Assembly: GCA_003573635.1 (NCBI GenBank)
Contig: QUTJ01031660.1
Span: 1 to 14,475 of the forward strand
Source: Goniomonas avonlea
Taxonomy: Eukaryota > Cryptophyceae > Goniomonadida > Goniomonadaceae
Direction of reading: 5' to 3'
Length of the DNA: 14,475 bases
The notes beneath the pieces were generated by a model. That model was not told the DNA's origin, did not search any database, and saw only the letters and a program-made list of their open reading frames with translations. How positions within the stretch are numbered: position 1 is the first letter of the stretch; every line of letters starts with the position of its first letter. This document shows positions 1 through 10,520 of the stretch, piece by piece. The translations under genes were made by a program, and so were the position numbers.

Positions 1-377
1 AGCGGCCACAGACCCGTGAGGCTGCCTGAAGGCATAAGAAGAGGGGGGGCGGGGGGGGGAGAGGGAGGGGGAGAGGGGCGACAGTTCAAGTTGGTTGCAC
101 ACTTGCGAAAATAATGTAATTATAGTTCGCTAAGTATTAATGGATAATGAATGTATTTGATTCTAAAACTGGAGTCGGTGTGCATGGGAGGGAAGGTGGG
201 AGGAAGAGTTCATTACGATTAACTGTAATACCAGTCCATGAAAACCTGAGCTGGCAGGGAGCATTGTGCACAGCATTCGAGCACCGAACTCGATGCACCC
301 AGTGGCACAAGGAGATCGGATTTTTTTTAGCTCGAGGGAGAGATTGGGGGGGGCGGAGGGACTCCGAGGGACTGAGG

Positions 378-381
<4 letters not shown>

Positions 382-427
<46 letters not shown>
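382..427. repeat. (GA)n microsatellite
   Basis: About 22 uninterrupted GA dinucleotides, inside a longer purine-rich stretch that begins near 335. It explains the Arg-Glu and Ser-Leu open frames across it. Confidence 0.97.
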
Positions 428-432
<5 letters not shown>

Positions 433-1555
433 AGGGGGAGAGTGGTATGTTCCACGAGGGGAGGCCTGCTGTGCACACTGCTTGCTCGGCGTTAGACTAG
501 CAGGTTCTTGCAGCTATAGCCTGGCTCTGCTGGGCCAGTTTTTTGTATAGGGATCTTTGTTGATATCTGTATATCATGCGGGAAAACCTGAAATGTACAC
601 CCTCGGTCTCACCGTCTCACCCAAGGCGAGACTTGGAGTGGGACTCTGCGCTAGCTAGAGAGAGTTGAAGCGACTCGAGCTCGATGGCACCGGCAGTCTA
701 GAGCCTCGGGAACATCCGCAAGTCACTCGAGCTGAATTCTGTCCCTCGCACTTAAATTATAAGTTAAAACCGAGTTCCGGGACCAGGAGTCAGGACAGCA
801 CGACCTTGAATTAAAGGTTTGTCCTGAAAAGCGCTGTACATGGCGGTGGTTTCGGTGTGACAAGACTCCGTTTTCAATTGTAAAGAATGCTTCTGCCTTT
901 TTCGTGTTTGTCTTTGTTTGTCTGTGGAGCGACTCCCGATCTCTCTCTCTCGCTCTCTCCCGCCCCTAAGCCCGCAGTCTTTTCTTCTGGACTTTTCAGG
1001 GTGTTTGCACCTGGACCAATCCCCCAGGGGTGTTGTTGGCCGCTCAGCGGTGATCGAGCGAGAATTATATACGTTATATTGTTGACGCCTCACGAGCCTC
1101 CGGAGTTTAACTGAGCTAAAATTAAATATCTCAGGCCGAATTAACAATCTCGCAGATCTTCGCGCATGTACATATCTTAATACAATTAAGCTATGTACCA
1201 AACCAGCGCAGCTATCTGCATATTCGAGCAGTCATATGCATATTATTATACATCTCACGAAGCTATAAACACCTAGAGTGCTAGTTTTGCCCTCAGGGCC
1301 TCGGATTCGCTGGTAGAGAATTATATAATTGGGAGATGTCCCTCACGAAATCCGGCTGGACAGTCGTGCATATTGGATTTTTTCATCGCCGAGTCGTCCA
1401 GTCACCCATGCACTCGCTGCACGCAAAAAAGCTTGATGCGTCACATTTCTCTGCAGGCTTCACGGCACAGAATAGCCGAGAGAAGAGTGTCACAGTGTGA
1501 GAGAGGATTCAACCGTACCGCCGCGGACACTGTTCCATGAGGCGAGGCGTCGAGG

Positions 1556-1705
1556 CATAGTAAAGAGCAAGCGCATACAAGGGATAGTAAGGGAGGCATA
1601 AGGGAGGCATCGCCGTGCACCAAAAAAGAGCAAGCGCACACAAGGGATAGGAAGGGAGGCATAGGAGAGCACCAAAAAGTGCGAGCGCACACAAGGGACA
1701 CAAAG
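1556..1705. repeat. Minisatellite, about 2.5 copies
   Basis: The phrase AGAGCAAGCGCAYACAAGGG followed by ATAGKAAGGGAGGCATA recurs at about 1563 and 1626, and in degraded form (GTGCGAGCGCACACAAGGGA) at about 1679. The unit is about 55-63 nt. It lies just downstream of the modelled eIF3c stop. Confidence 0.75.
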
Positions 1706-1747
1706 GTCAAAAACATCTAAGATTCATTTGATTGGCCCACAAGGCAA

Positions 1748-4700
1748 TTAGCGGACGGTCATGTGCTGTGCGTTGTGGCGCTGCCGTGCGCGTCCTGCAG
1801 GCACCGTGTCAGAGACTGTCGCAAGCACGCGACAAAAGAGGGACAAGGAAGGAAAGTGGGCAGGAGGGGCGGGAGAAACTGTGCGGAAAGAGAGAGGAGG
1901 TGTTTTCTCTCCTCTTATCTCTGAGGCAAACAACAACGGCGCACAACGTGGCGTGCGAGCGAGTGGAGAATGAGGGAACAGTAGTGTGGCAGCGAGGACA
2001 GCGCGAGCGGGCAGTCGAGGGCGGACAGGCGTGGACAGAGGAAGCAGAGGACAGAGGGAGTTCAAAGGCGGACAGTAGGGCAGAGAGAGCAACAGCGCGG
2101 GCGGACTGACCGTAACGAGCGCCCTGCGCATTGCCACCGTAGTTGTTGTGCCACTGAGGGTTGCCGCCCTCGGGGTAGCGAGTGTGCTCCTTGTGCTGGC
2201 CCTTCTGGTCGCGGTAGCCGCCGCCGGACCTACTGTCGAGCAGCCGCTCGTTGTTCTCCACAAACACCGCGGCCTTGTCCGCAAACTGCAAGGCCAAAAA
2301 CTGCAGCCGGGTGGGCTCGATGTGGTGCATGACGATGGAGTTGGTCGGCTGGTCCCACGACGCGTGCAGCTCACCGCTGATCATGAGCTTGGACACGATC
2401 GAGTGCACAAGCTGCTTGGGCAGCTCGAAAATCTGCAGGGCGCAGAGTCAGGCGCGTGCCAAAGTCAGACTTGACAAACTCTTTACACACTCAAAAGTCT
2501 GACCGGGCGTGTCTGGCGCGAGGCGGTTGAACGAGTCCGACGCGACACGACGCTTTACAGCTCTGCGTCTGCGTCTGACACATTCTGGGTCTGACAACTC
2601 TGACTCTTGGCTGCTGACGCGAGACGCTTTACACAGTCAGGCTCTGCGTCTGACACAGACAGGGAGACAGACAGAACGATACACACACACAGAGAGAATT
2701 CAAGCCATTCAGGACTAGAAAAAGAGACAAAGCGAGCGATTGACAAACTCGCGCGCAACATGACAAAAAGCAGAGCGGATGTCGGGGATGCGCATGAGCT
2801 GAGTGAGATAGAGAACACACTCGTGCTTGCCAAGCCCGTCGGTTTACGCACGCTCGTAGAACACTCACGCCATTGAAAGGCGCAGGTTGGTTAAAGTGCG
2901 TAGTGTTGGGGATGAGAGAACATGGAAGCGCTCGGAGAACTCCCACGCCATGAGCAGGCGCAGGTTGGTTCAAGGGGGAGTGTGAAAAAAGACGCAGGTT
3001 GGTTCAAGTGCGGAGTGCTGATGAGATATACGCACGCCATTGAACCTGTTGCCCATGTGATGAGAGAACATGGAAGGCTTTTGTGCAGAGTGGTTTACGC
3101 ACGCTCGTAGAACTCTCACGCCATTGAAAGACGCAGGTTGGTTAAAGTGCGTAGTGTGGTGGTCAGGCCAAAGATCAGGCCACAAACAGCAGCGCTTGAC
3201 AAGAGACGCTGTTACAAGTGCGGGGAGTGAGACGATATACGCACGCCATTGAACCTGTTGCCCATGTGATGAGAGAACATGGAAGGCTCTTGTGCAGAGT
3301 GGTTTACGCACGCTCGTAGAACTCTCACGCCATGAAAGGGCGCAGGTTGGTTAAAGTGCGTAGTGCTTCAAACCACAGGTCAAGACACTGGGAACTCGCT
3401 ATTACAAGTGCCTGGAGTGTGAGACGATATACGCACGCTATTGAACCTGTTGTCCTTATGATGACAGCAAGGTTTTTGTGCAGTGGTGTGCGCACGCTCG
3501 TAGAACACAAACGCCATTGAGTGACGCTGGTTGGTTAAAGTGCGTCGTTGGGACTGTGCCATGGAGACGACAAGCGACACAGGGCGAAACTGGGTGAGTT
3601 CAGGCAGCCAGAGGATTCGTTACCTGGACAAGCTGGTCCAAAGACATTGCGTCGTAGTGCGAACAGTAAGTGAAGAGGTAGGTGCGCAGTCCCTCCTGCT
3701 GGATCTTGGCCTTGAGCATGGTCTTCACCTCCTCCTTGCGGGAGATGTGATTCCACACGTCCAGCCCCAAGATGTAGCCAGCGGACTTCTTCCAGTCACC
3801 GTCACGCAGCGCGCGTGCCGCAGCCATGACAAAATCACGCATTGACTCCGGCGGGCCTGCATTGTCGGGGTTATGACAAGATCATGCATTGCCGCCAACT
3901 GTCACAGGATTCCAGCACAAAAGCGGCGAACATCGCTGCAATGATCAGTGAACAACATCGGTTTCAGGCCATCGAGCTGGGCAGTCCGGGCTGAGTGCTA
4001 TCCTCGTACAATCGATGACGAACTCAGCCTTCACACTGTCTATTCAACACCGAGACATGGAGGAAGCGGGTGAGGGTGAAGGAGGAAGGAGGGAGTGTTG
4101 AAGGGGGGAAGCATGTCAAGGCAGACCAGAGGTCGCATGCTTGTGGCTCACCCACTCACCATGGACGCTAGGGCAGTCAAAGGGGTGGTGGAGATACATC
4201 ACATCACACGGCGGGAGAGAGGGTAGGAAGCGGGTGAGGGTGGAGGCACATGACATCACATCACATGGCGGGAGAGAGGGTAGGAAGCGGGTGAGGAGGC
4301 ACATGACATCACATCACATGGCGGGAGAGAGGGTAGGAAGCAGGTGAGGGTGGAGGCATATCACATCACATCACATCACACGAGGGTAGGAAGCGGGTGA
4401 GGGTGGAGGCACATCACATCACATCACATCACACGGCGGGAGAGAGGGTAGGAAGCGGGTGAGGGTGGAGGCACATCACATCACATCACATGGCGGGAGA
4501 CTCACCGACGAGGACCTGGCGCTCGTAGTGCTCAAACAGTCGTCGGAGAGGCTTGGAGATAACCTTTCGCTTTGAGTCGTAGGCGTTTGCTGCCATGTGC
4601 GGCACCTCCATCAGCATTGCACTGCACACAGAGTCAATGGAGTTTTGCTCAGCACCGCGGGGGGGAAACATTCACAACCATACGCTGAGCAAGCTCAGGT

Positions 4701-7426
4701 GGCAGCACTTCACACACACCTGACAAGGTGACAGCACTCGAGCAGGTCGAGGTTAATGTGCATGTGGTACGGCACCATTCGGCGGCGCTCCTGTCGCTCC
4801 TGCTCGGGGTTTCGGTCGTAACGAGCCTGGGACAGACCCTGCAACACGAGTCAGTGGCACTGCCGTCAGACCACACAGAGCTAGCCAGAGCCAGCCAAGA
4901 GAGAGAGAGAGAGCGAAAGAGAGGGACCATGGGGCTAGCGACTGCCGACTGCAGATTGGCACCGCGTTCACAAGCACCAAAGCAACAGCTCGCACCTGGG
5001 CCAACAATTCCTTAGTGCGACCGAGGCCGCAAATCTCTGAGAAGCAAGCGTGTGCCTCGGCGATGAGACCAGCACGGAATGCACACAGGCCCAGCTGTGC
5101 CATGGCACGGTTGAACAAAATCATGGTGCCCACATCAGCCTGCGGATTTCTGTTAAGCGGCATCCATGACAGGGGATATCAAGGACCAGCGAGCCATGTG
5201 AAGCTTTTGAGTGAGAGGAGAAGGAGTGAGGCAGTCACCGAATGGGCGTTCGTACCTGGTGGACGGTCTCTTGCAAGTGGCTCATGAGCATGAGGTCACG
5301 TGCAACGTAGAAGCGATCGTGGAGCGCGTTGTAGTAGATGTGGCACACCATTCCACGCGTCTTGGTGCGGTCATCACCGTATCTGCACCGGATTCTCAAC
5401 ACACGCAAAGACAGAGGAGACACAGAGAGAGGCGACGGCGGCCAGATTTTTGCACAATTGCGGACTATTGCACAATAACTCGGGGGCAAGGAAGGGGCGT
5501 GCGGGGGGGAATCACCTGTAGATTTCGGAGCAGAGCTGTTCAACAGCGTTGGACATGGCCGACTGAGAAGCCTTGGCGCCAGATGCCTGGCCCTCGGAGG
5601 CGTTGACGAGGTCGTCGTGCTTGTAGTAGAGATGCTCCAGCTTGCGCGCACAGCAGCGGGCAGCCACCTTGAGGTTGCCCTGCAGAAAATGCAAGTGAGA
5701 CTCTGGCTTTGGACCACGGAAGCTCTGATCTCCGAACGAGGAAGGACACCGTGTTCTATCTCTCCGCTCGCAAAGCAGCGAGTGGATAGACGCAAAGTGA
5801 AGTGAAAAATAACGGAACGGAACACTGGAAAACGCACCACGCTGACGTAGTACTTGTGGACGCCATCAATCAGTGCCACCATCTGGACGGTGTCTTGCAA
5901 GCGACGAGCGTAGTCAGCAGTGTGTGATTCAATGAACTGGAGCGACTTGTACAGCTCATCGTCCAATCTGCGCGACAGTCAGCCCCTGCTCCTCAAAAAG
6001 TGCACAGACACGAGAACCAAGACAGGGTGATGCACAAAATGGGTGCCTAAAACGCACCGCTCGAGGAAACCAAGCAAGTTGCCGACCACTCGGGGCGCGA
6101 CCTCTTCAGCATCCTCCTCATCCTCCACGGGCAAGGCAGCAGCCTGAGCCTAACGTCAGATGGATGCAGACTAAAATATGCACAGGGCAACGGGAAACAA
6201 CAGCAAGTGTACATTGCACGGTGGTGTCAACAGGGGACAAAACAGCCAAGACTGACCTCCTCCTCAAGGATGACCTCCGGGTTGGACGTGACCACTTGCA
6301 ACAGCTTGGTGATGTTGCTGAAGCAGCTACGCCACATGTCGACCGGCATATGGGTGTGGAGACTCGGGTTGATATCGAACTGTGCTGAAGTAAGGTGCAC
6401 CAGCACCTGCGCCAACTTGATGGGGTTCTTCGTGAATGCAGTCAGCTGCTGGAGCTGCTGGATTTGCTCCTTGCGGTCAGTGCCCCTCCTACCGCGCCCG
6501 GCGATAATTTCTTTCAGCTTTGAATCCACTGCTTCCTCTGTGAGCTCCACACTGTCAGCTGTGGCCACCTGCTTCTGGCGAGCGGGCTCATCATCGTCGC
6601 TGCCCTTGCGGACCTTCTGTACCCTCGGCTTCTCCGGCGCCTTGACAGCCGGTTTGGCCGAAGAAGAAGTCTCCTTCTTAATCCACTTGGCCTTGCCGGT
6701 GGCCTTCTTGTTGTCATCGCTCTCAGAAGAAGAACTCTCTTCGTCTTCGTCCTCAGACCAGTCGTCATCGTCGTCGTCGTCGTCCGCCTCCTTGGCAGGC
6801 TTCTTGGCGAACTTGGAGGGAACGGCAGCAGCCGCGGGCTTCTTGGCGACAACCTCCTCCTCAGAATCGGATGATTCAGACGCTTCTGCGGCGGAAGCAT
6901 CGCTGTCGGCATCGGGGCTGGCACGGTACTTGGCCATATCGGCCTCGTACTGTTTGTTGTGCTTGCGCAGGCGCTGTTTCATGGCATTCAATGCCTTGGC
7001 ATTGGTGGACTTCATTTTCTTGACCTCCTCCTTGTTAGCAGCAGTGGCATTCATGTGGTCCTCAAGGCTGCAGAGAATCTTGATGAAGAACCGAGGGATT
7101 CCCTCCTTATTGATGATGGCCTGTGCCTTCTGCACCTGCTTCTGGAGCTTCTCAAAATCGGCCAAAATCATTCCCCAATCATTGATTTTCATGTGGTTAC
7201 GGGTGGCCTTGATGGTGGAGTGCATCTCATCGTAACGCTTGTCACGCGCACTCTTCACCACAACACGCTTGCGGTCATCGTCATCAGACGAAGAGTCGCC
7301 CCCAGCCGCGAACTTTGAGGGAACCTTCTGCTTAGGTCCAGAGGAGGAGGAAGAATCAGAGTCGCTTCCCGACCCAGATCCATCGGAATCAGAGGATTCC
7401 TCAGCTGCCCAGAATCGACTGCTCAT
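1748..7426 (-). CDS. EIF3C: Eukaryotic translation initiation factor 3 subunit c (eIF3c/Nip1), 11 exons
   Basis: This is a core subunit of eIF3, the cytoplasmic complex that loads the 40S ribosome with initiation factors and mRNA. Modelled exons (high to low): 7426-6257, 6143-6058, 5967-5838, 5679-5516, 5382-5256, 5139-4996, 4838-4720, 4621-4506, 3856-3624, 2432-2111, 1794-1748. All introns are GT-AG and every join keeps phase, giving 885 residues against about 913 in human. The start is the first ATG (MSSRFWA, typical of the family). Residues 10-50 and 170-240 are Ser/Asp/Glu-rich (likely CK2-type sites), and the conserved [10 protein letters not shown] motif is at about 309-318. Later exons carry [30 protein letters not shown] and the C-terminal PCI/winged-helix block (about 690-840) with [20 protein letters not shown] and VENNERL. 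Exons 1-10 are secure. The tiny last exon is inferred: without it the frame runs on into a low-complexity tail ending at 1809. Confidence 0.93.
2433..3623 (-). repeat. eIF3c intron 9 with about four copies of a ~190-250 nt tandem repeat
   Basis: This 1191-nt intron holds a tandem array at about 2840-3545. The word GCACGCTCGTAGAACWCTCA, followed by CGCCATTGAAAGRCGCAGG and TTGGTTAAAGTGCGTAGTG, recurs at about 2848, 3098, 3308 and 3491. A second block (ATATACGCACGCCATTGAAC, then CTGTTGCCCATGTGATGAGA) recurs at about 3026, 3235 and 3427. Spacing is roughly 250, 210 and 185 nt, so copies carry indels. The rest (2433-2830) is rich in TCTGAC/GACGCGA words. Confidence 0.88.
4182..4500. repeat. Minisatellite in eIF3c intron 8, abutting the exon 8 donor
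   Basis: About five to six copies of a 45-65 nt unit made of GGCGGGAGAGAGGGTAGGAA, then GCGGGTGAGGGTGGAGGCA, then a variable run of CACAT pentamers. Copies differ in CACAT number and one lacks the GGCGGGAGA part. The array ends directly at the minus-strand donor GTGAGT (4505-4500). The rest of intron 8 (3857-4181) has a degraded start of the same array at about 4055-4105 and nothing else I can name. Confidence 0.92.
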
Positions 7427-7695
7427 TGCGACTTTTGCGCGTGCGAAGGAAGAGTCGCAGTCAAGAGACGCGTCAAACCCACCCCCACGAGTGGTCAAGA
7501 TGGAGTTACCAATCAGCCAACGAACAACGAGTTCGATAAGTATACTCGATAATGTTTGGCCAAAGGCGAAACTTCAACAATAATCATTGAATAATGGTCA
7601 TGTATATACAGACTCAATTAGGGGAAGAAGAGAGCACTGAGCACTCCAACCAATTTCTCTCTGCTCGTCGGGATTCGGGAAAGTGGTCCGCCATC
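7427..7695. promoter_or_regulatory. Divergent (bidirectional) promoter region
   Basis: A 269-bp gap separates the minus-strand eIF3c start (7426) from the plus-strand THH1/TOM1-like start (7696). A TATATA word sits at 7603-7608, about 90 bp before the plus-strand ATG, and the AT-rich stretch 7535-7620 is the most likely core. Transcription starts cannot be seen. Open frames running into this gap begin with TTG or other non-ATG codons and are not needed. Confidence 0.55.
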
Positions 7696-8936
7696 ATGAG
7701 CGACCACAGCTCCGTCATGGTGGCGCTGAGTGTTCTCTACGGATGCGTGTTTTTTGCATGTATCGCCCAGCTGACGAGAAGTCTGATCTCGAGCAAAAAG
7801 AACAGCTGGATCTTGACTCCGCTTGTGTGCGTCTCTTAGCCTCTGTTGTTGGTCCCGGCATGACAGCACCCAGATATTCGTCGCTGCTTGTATCATCATC
7901 GAGTCGATCGGTAGAAATGGCGCTCGAAGTTTGGATCAATGATGAGTATGGGGAAAATTGGAGAAAATTGTGGCGAGTGGGCCTGATTGCTCGGCAGGGG
8001 TTCAGAGCTGCCGGCCGAGGAGGAAAAGAAAGTTGCCTGGGTGACAACTGTGTGCCTTCTCGGAACTTTTGGGTTCTTCTTCCATTTCACCACAAAGAAT
8101 TTGGTGCATCATTCCCACGGTTTTGTTCCTGGATTTTCCTCACCGTCAATCAGATTGCCTTGTTCCTCGGTGAGCTCTACGTGGAGCTCTCTCTGGAATC
8201 ATCGGAAGCGGTTCGCAAAGGAATTCGCCGATTGCGAATTTTGGTGTTCGGATTTCTTTTCCTGTCTGCTGTGGCTGTTGGGGTGTCGCTCACCGGAAAG
8301 TGAGTTCCGTACTACCAGACTGCGCTTCAGGCAGCTGATATCGTGCCCAGGTGCGGCGACTGGACGGACTCCATGCGCGGCGGCTGGTTCATTGGTATGG
8401 TTAATGGCGCCCCATTTTTGTTTTTGAAGTGCTCTGACTCTTGATTTGCTCAGGCAACAACGACGTTGACGCCGTGGTTCTGGCTGTTGCAGGTAGTGCG
8501 GTCGGTCGTCGCTAGTGCGATCTCACCCTTTTGACAGCGGTTGGTTACCTTGTGTTGGGACTAGTATTGAGGCACCAGCTCGTCCGGCTTCGACTTCATC
8601 TCAAAACGCGTAGAATGGTCCAGCTGCGGTTGTTTGGCAGCGTGGGTGTATGCGTGGCGACATTTTGGGTGCGAGCGATCTTCAACATTGTGTTCAACTC
8701 CGATTCGAACCTCCAGCTACAGGTGCGCGAGTCTCTCCCAATCGATGTTAGCTTTTTCCAACAATCTCGGTGGACAGGTGTACGGGATGTACGCTACGTG
8801 GGGTGCCTTCCAGTGGTTCTTTTTTCTAGAAATCGTTCCATCGCTTCTGGTGGTGGGATTGATCGCTGATCCTATCCGATTGACAACTTTCAGACACGGG
8901 CAGCTGGAGCAGCTGGTTGATCTCAACGAGGGCTGA
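7696..8936 (+). CDS. THH1/TOM1/TOM3-family multi-pass membrane protein, 8 exons
   Basis: Predicted integral membrane protein of about 281 residues with roughly seven hydrophobic helices, close to the usual ~290 for this family (plant members are known as host factors for tobamovirus multiplication; related to GPR137-type proteins). Modelled exons: 7696-7826, 7867-7910, 8006-8103, 8154-8299, 8351-8394, 8454-8492, 8538-8722, 8778-8936; all introns are GT-AG and all phases agree. The start has a good context (GCCATCATGA). Family-like features: TM1 at residues about 8-28, LVTQIF before TM2, FLGELY after TM3 (compare FWAEIY), AVGYLVLGLVLRHQLVRLRL (compare the GFLLYGGRLFLMLR region), then a basic loop, GSVGVCVATFWVRAIFNIVF and NSDSN, and a last helix with FFFLEIVPSLLVVGLI. 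Introns are only 40-95 nt, unlike the neighbouring eIF3c. The third and fifth exon borders are the least certain. Cellular role in this organism is unknown. Confidence 0.82.
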
Positions 8937-9037
8937 TAGGACACTGGGTGCTGAGAGATTGAGGAGTGTGAACTGCCTGACGATTGATTGGTTTGTCTGA
9001 TTATCCGCCATTAGCTGCCATTATCTGCCATTATCTT

Positions 9038-9068
9038 CCATTATCCCGCGGATAGTGGCGGATAATGG
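9038..9068. repeat. Inverted repeat with 9-bp arms
   Basis: CCATTATCC (9038-9046) and GGATAATGG (9060-9068) are perfect reverse complements around a 13-nt loop that contains CGCGGATAGTGG. It could be a transcript hairpin about 100 bp past the membrane-protein stop, or a remnant of the neighbouring CCATTATCTG repeats meeting an inverted copy. Confidence 0.8.
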
Positions 9069-9174
9069 CGGGCGGACCTCTGTGGCATTTAGAAGGTTGC
9101 ATTGCGGACCTGCACTGTGTGTTTTAATACTCTCTCTCTCTCTCTGTCAAATACCCTTTGGGTTTCGCATCGTT

Positions 9175-9244
9175 CTATCTGCCATTATCTGCCATTATCT
9201 GCCATTATCTGCCATTATCTGCCATTATCTGCCATTATCTGCCA
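9175..9244. repeat. 10-bp tandem repeat GCCATTATCT
   Basis: Six to seven near-perfect head-to-tail copies of GCCATTATCT. Looser copies lie at 9007-9045, and similar ATTATCTGYC words occur again at 14266-14440. Confidence 0.95.
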
Positions 9245-9315
9245 CTACCCACCCGTAACCGAGAGTATCATGATGCGTGCCCAATCAGGGATATTCATAT
9301 GTGAAAAAAAGAGAT

Positions 9316-9420
9316 ACCTCACGATCACGACCTCACCATCCTCACGATCGCTACCTCACGATCACTATCTCGCGCATCGCCGTCACTACCTCACCTCACG
9401 ATCACTCCCTCCATCACAAC
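9316..9420. repeat. Degenerate TCACGATCAC-type repeat
   Basis: Words of the form CCTCACGATCRC and TACCTCAC recur irregularly, a degraded short tandem repeat. The reading frames across it are not credible genes. Confidence 0.7.
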
Positions 9421-9600
9421 CACACCTCCTCTTTCCCTACCTCTGTGTGCCTTCTTGTTCGGCCCAGGAACCGGCGAACTGCGTGGTTTAGACTGGGCAG
9501 GAGGCACACTTCTGTCAAACTTATGCTGCATGTCACTGTCAAACAGTTCTGCCAATCTTCTGCTGCAACTCCGCCTTGACCTCAGGCGACTCGGTGCTTC

Positions 9601-9660
9601 CCGATCACCGATCACCGATCACCGATCACCGATCACCGATCGCTGATGCCGATCGGTGAT
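9601..9660. repeat. 7-bp tandem repeat GATCACC ending in a hairpin
   Basis: About five copies of GATCACC run from 9603. The last copy forms a perfect 10-bp inverted repeat: ATCACCGATC (9632-9641) with GATCGGTGAT (9651-9660) around a 9-nt loop. Confidence 0.9.
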
Positions 9661-9713
9661 GGAGAGGGGGTGGTTCACTCCCTCGATTGCGGTCCTCGTG
9701 TCAACGTCAGAGA

Positions 9714-10101
9714 TGTCAAACTTGACAGGGCTGTGACACCCCTCGTGCGGTGACGAGTGATGGAGAGTGTGGCTCACTCTCTTCTTGCGATCCACGCGGC
9801 GACACGGGGGTGTCAAACTTGACAGGACTGTGACACCACTCGTGCGGTGATGACTGATGGAGAGCCACTGCGGTCACTCCCTTCATTGCGATCCACGTGA
9901 CACATTGGTGTCAAACGTGACCCTTGTGCGGTGATGTGTGCGACTTCAGGACGGGTCAGTGCGGTGAGTGATGGAGAGCCTGTCACATGGCAAACTTGAC
10001 AGGGCTGTGACACCCCTCGTGCGGTGACGAGTGATGGAGAGTGTGGCTCACTCTCTTTCTTGCGATCCACGCGGCGACACGGGGGTGTCAAACTTGACAG
10101 G
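9714..10101. repeat. Complex tandem array with TGTCAAACTTGACA palindromes
   Basis: Two almost identical ~110-bp copies (9717-9826 and 9991-10101, differing by one T) flank two diverged copies (about 9827-9925 and 9926-9990). Shared words are CTGTGACACCNCTCGTGCGG, TGATGGAGAG and TTGCGATCCACG. The near-palindrome TGTCAAACTTGACA occurs at 9714-9727, 9811-9824 and 10086-10099, with variants at about 9910 and 9990. Confidence 0.88.
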
Positions 10102-10344
10102 CACGACTCCATAGCGCCTCTTCATATGGTCTGTGACACCGCTCGTGAACCCCACGCTGATCGTTCGACCAGGGTGGAGGCGAAGGGGGTCACATTTTTC
10201 ATTTGAGAGAGTCAGTTCAAGTTGGGGTTACCGTACCGGACTTGTCTGTTTGGGTCTCCCATCTCTCTCAGCTTTCGCCCTCGATCGAGAGGCGAGAGAG
10301 ATGGAGAGACTGAGAGGGGTGTAAGGTGAGCGAGCTGATATTAA

Positions 10345-10373
10345 CATGTGTGTGTGTGTGTGTGTGTGTGTGT
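10345..10373. repeat. (TG)n microsatellite
   Basis: An uninterrupted run of about 14 TG dinucleotides. On the minus strand it reads (CA)n and lies about 230 nt past the deiodinase stop. Confidence 0.95.
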
Positions 10374-10421
10374 TATACATAAATGCAGCGCTTGAGTCAC
10401 GTTCGGGCTATCGAGCCGCCG

Positions 10422-10520
10422 TTAGAGAGGGGAGAGAGAGAGGGGAGAGAGAGAGGGGAGTGAGAGTGGAGTGAGGAAGGGGGGAGAGAGGAGGGGAAAG
10501 AGCGGGGAGGGAGAGGGGCA
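10422..10520. repeat. Purine-rich tract (pyrimidine tract in the minus-strand 3' UTR)
   Basis: About 100 bp that is almost purely A/G on the plus strand (GGGGAGAGAGAG-type units). It lies in the predicted 3' UTR of the deiodinase gene. Confidence 0.9.

Larger units (their letters stand above)
1..1747. other. Gene-poor flank, no supported gene
   Basis: I see no convincing gene here. The open frames at 137-550 run through a GA microsatellite and give Ser-Leu or Arg-Glu low-complexity peptides; those at 764-1201 and 1441-1716 resemble no family I know. Part of 1080-1350 is AT-rich with scattered TATA-like words. The region includes the 3' flank of the eIF3c gene that ends at 1748 on the minus strand. 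I found no clear AATAAA on that strand just past the stop. Confidence 0.6.

Noticed and set aside
147-550. Open frames with Arg-Glu or Ser-Leu runs
   Set aside because: They are translations of the GA microsatellite.
764-1201. 145-codon minus-strand open frame
   Set aside because: No recognisable domain, ends in low complexity, and partly covers a CT-rich microsatellite.
6207-7235. 342-codon plus-strand open frame opposite eIF3c exon 1
   Set aside because: Antisense of the Asp/Ser/Lys-rich eIF3c N-terminus; the poly-Ser content mirrors the acidic tracts on the other strand.
9714-10101. CRISPR-like array
   Set aside because: Repeats are long, diverged and unevenly spaced without unique spacers, and the sequence is eukaryotic.
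10196-10280. SECIS candidate with GGGA and TGA at the inner ends of an 8-bp helix
   Set aside because: The AAA lies about six bases after GGGA rather than about eleven, and the second helix does not pair.
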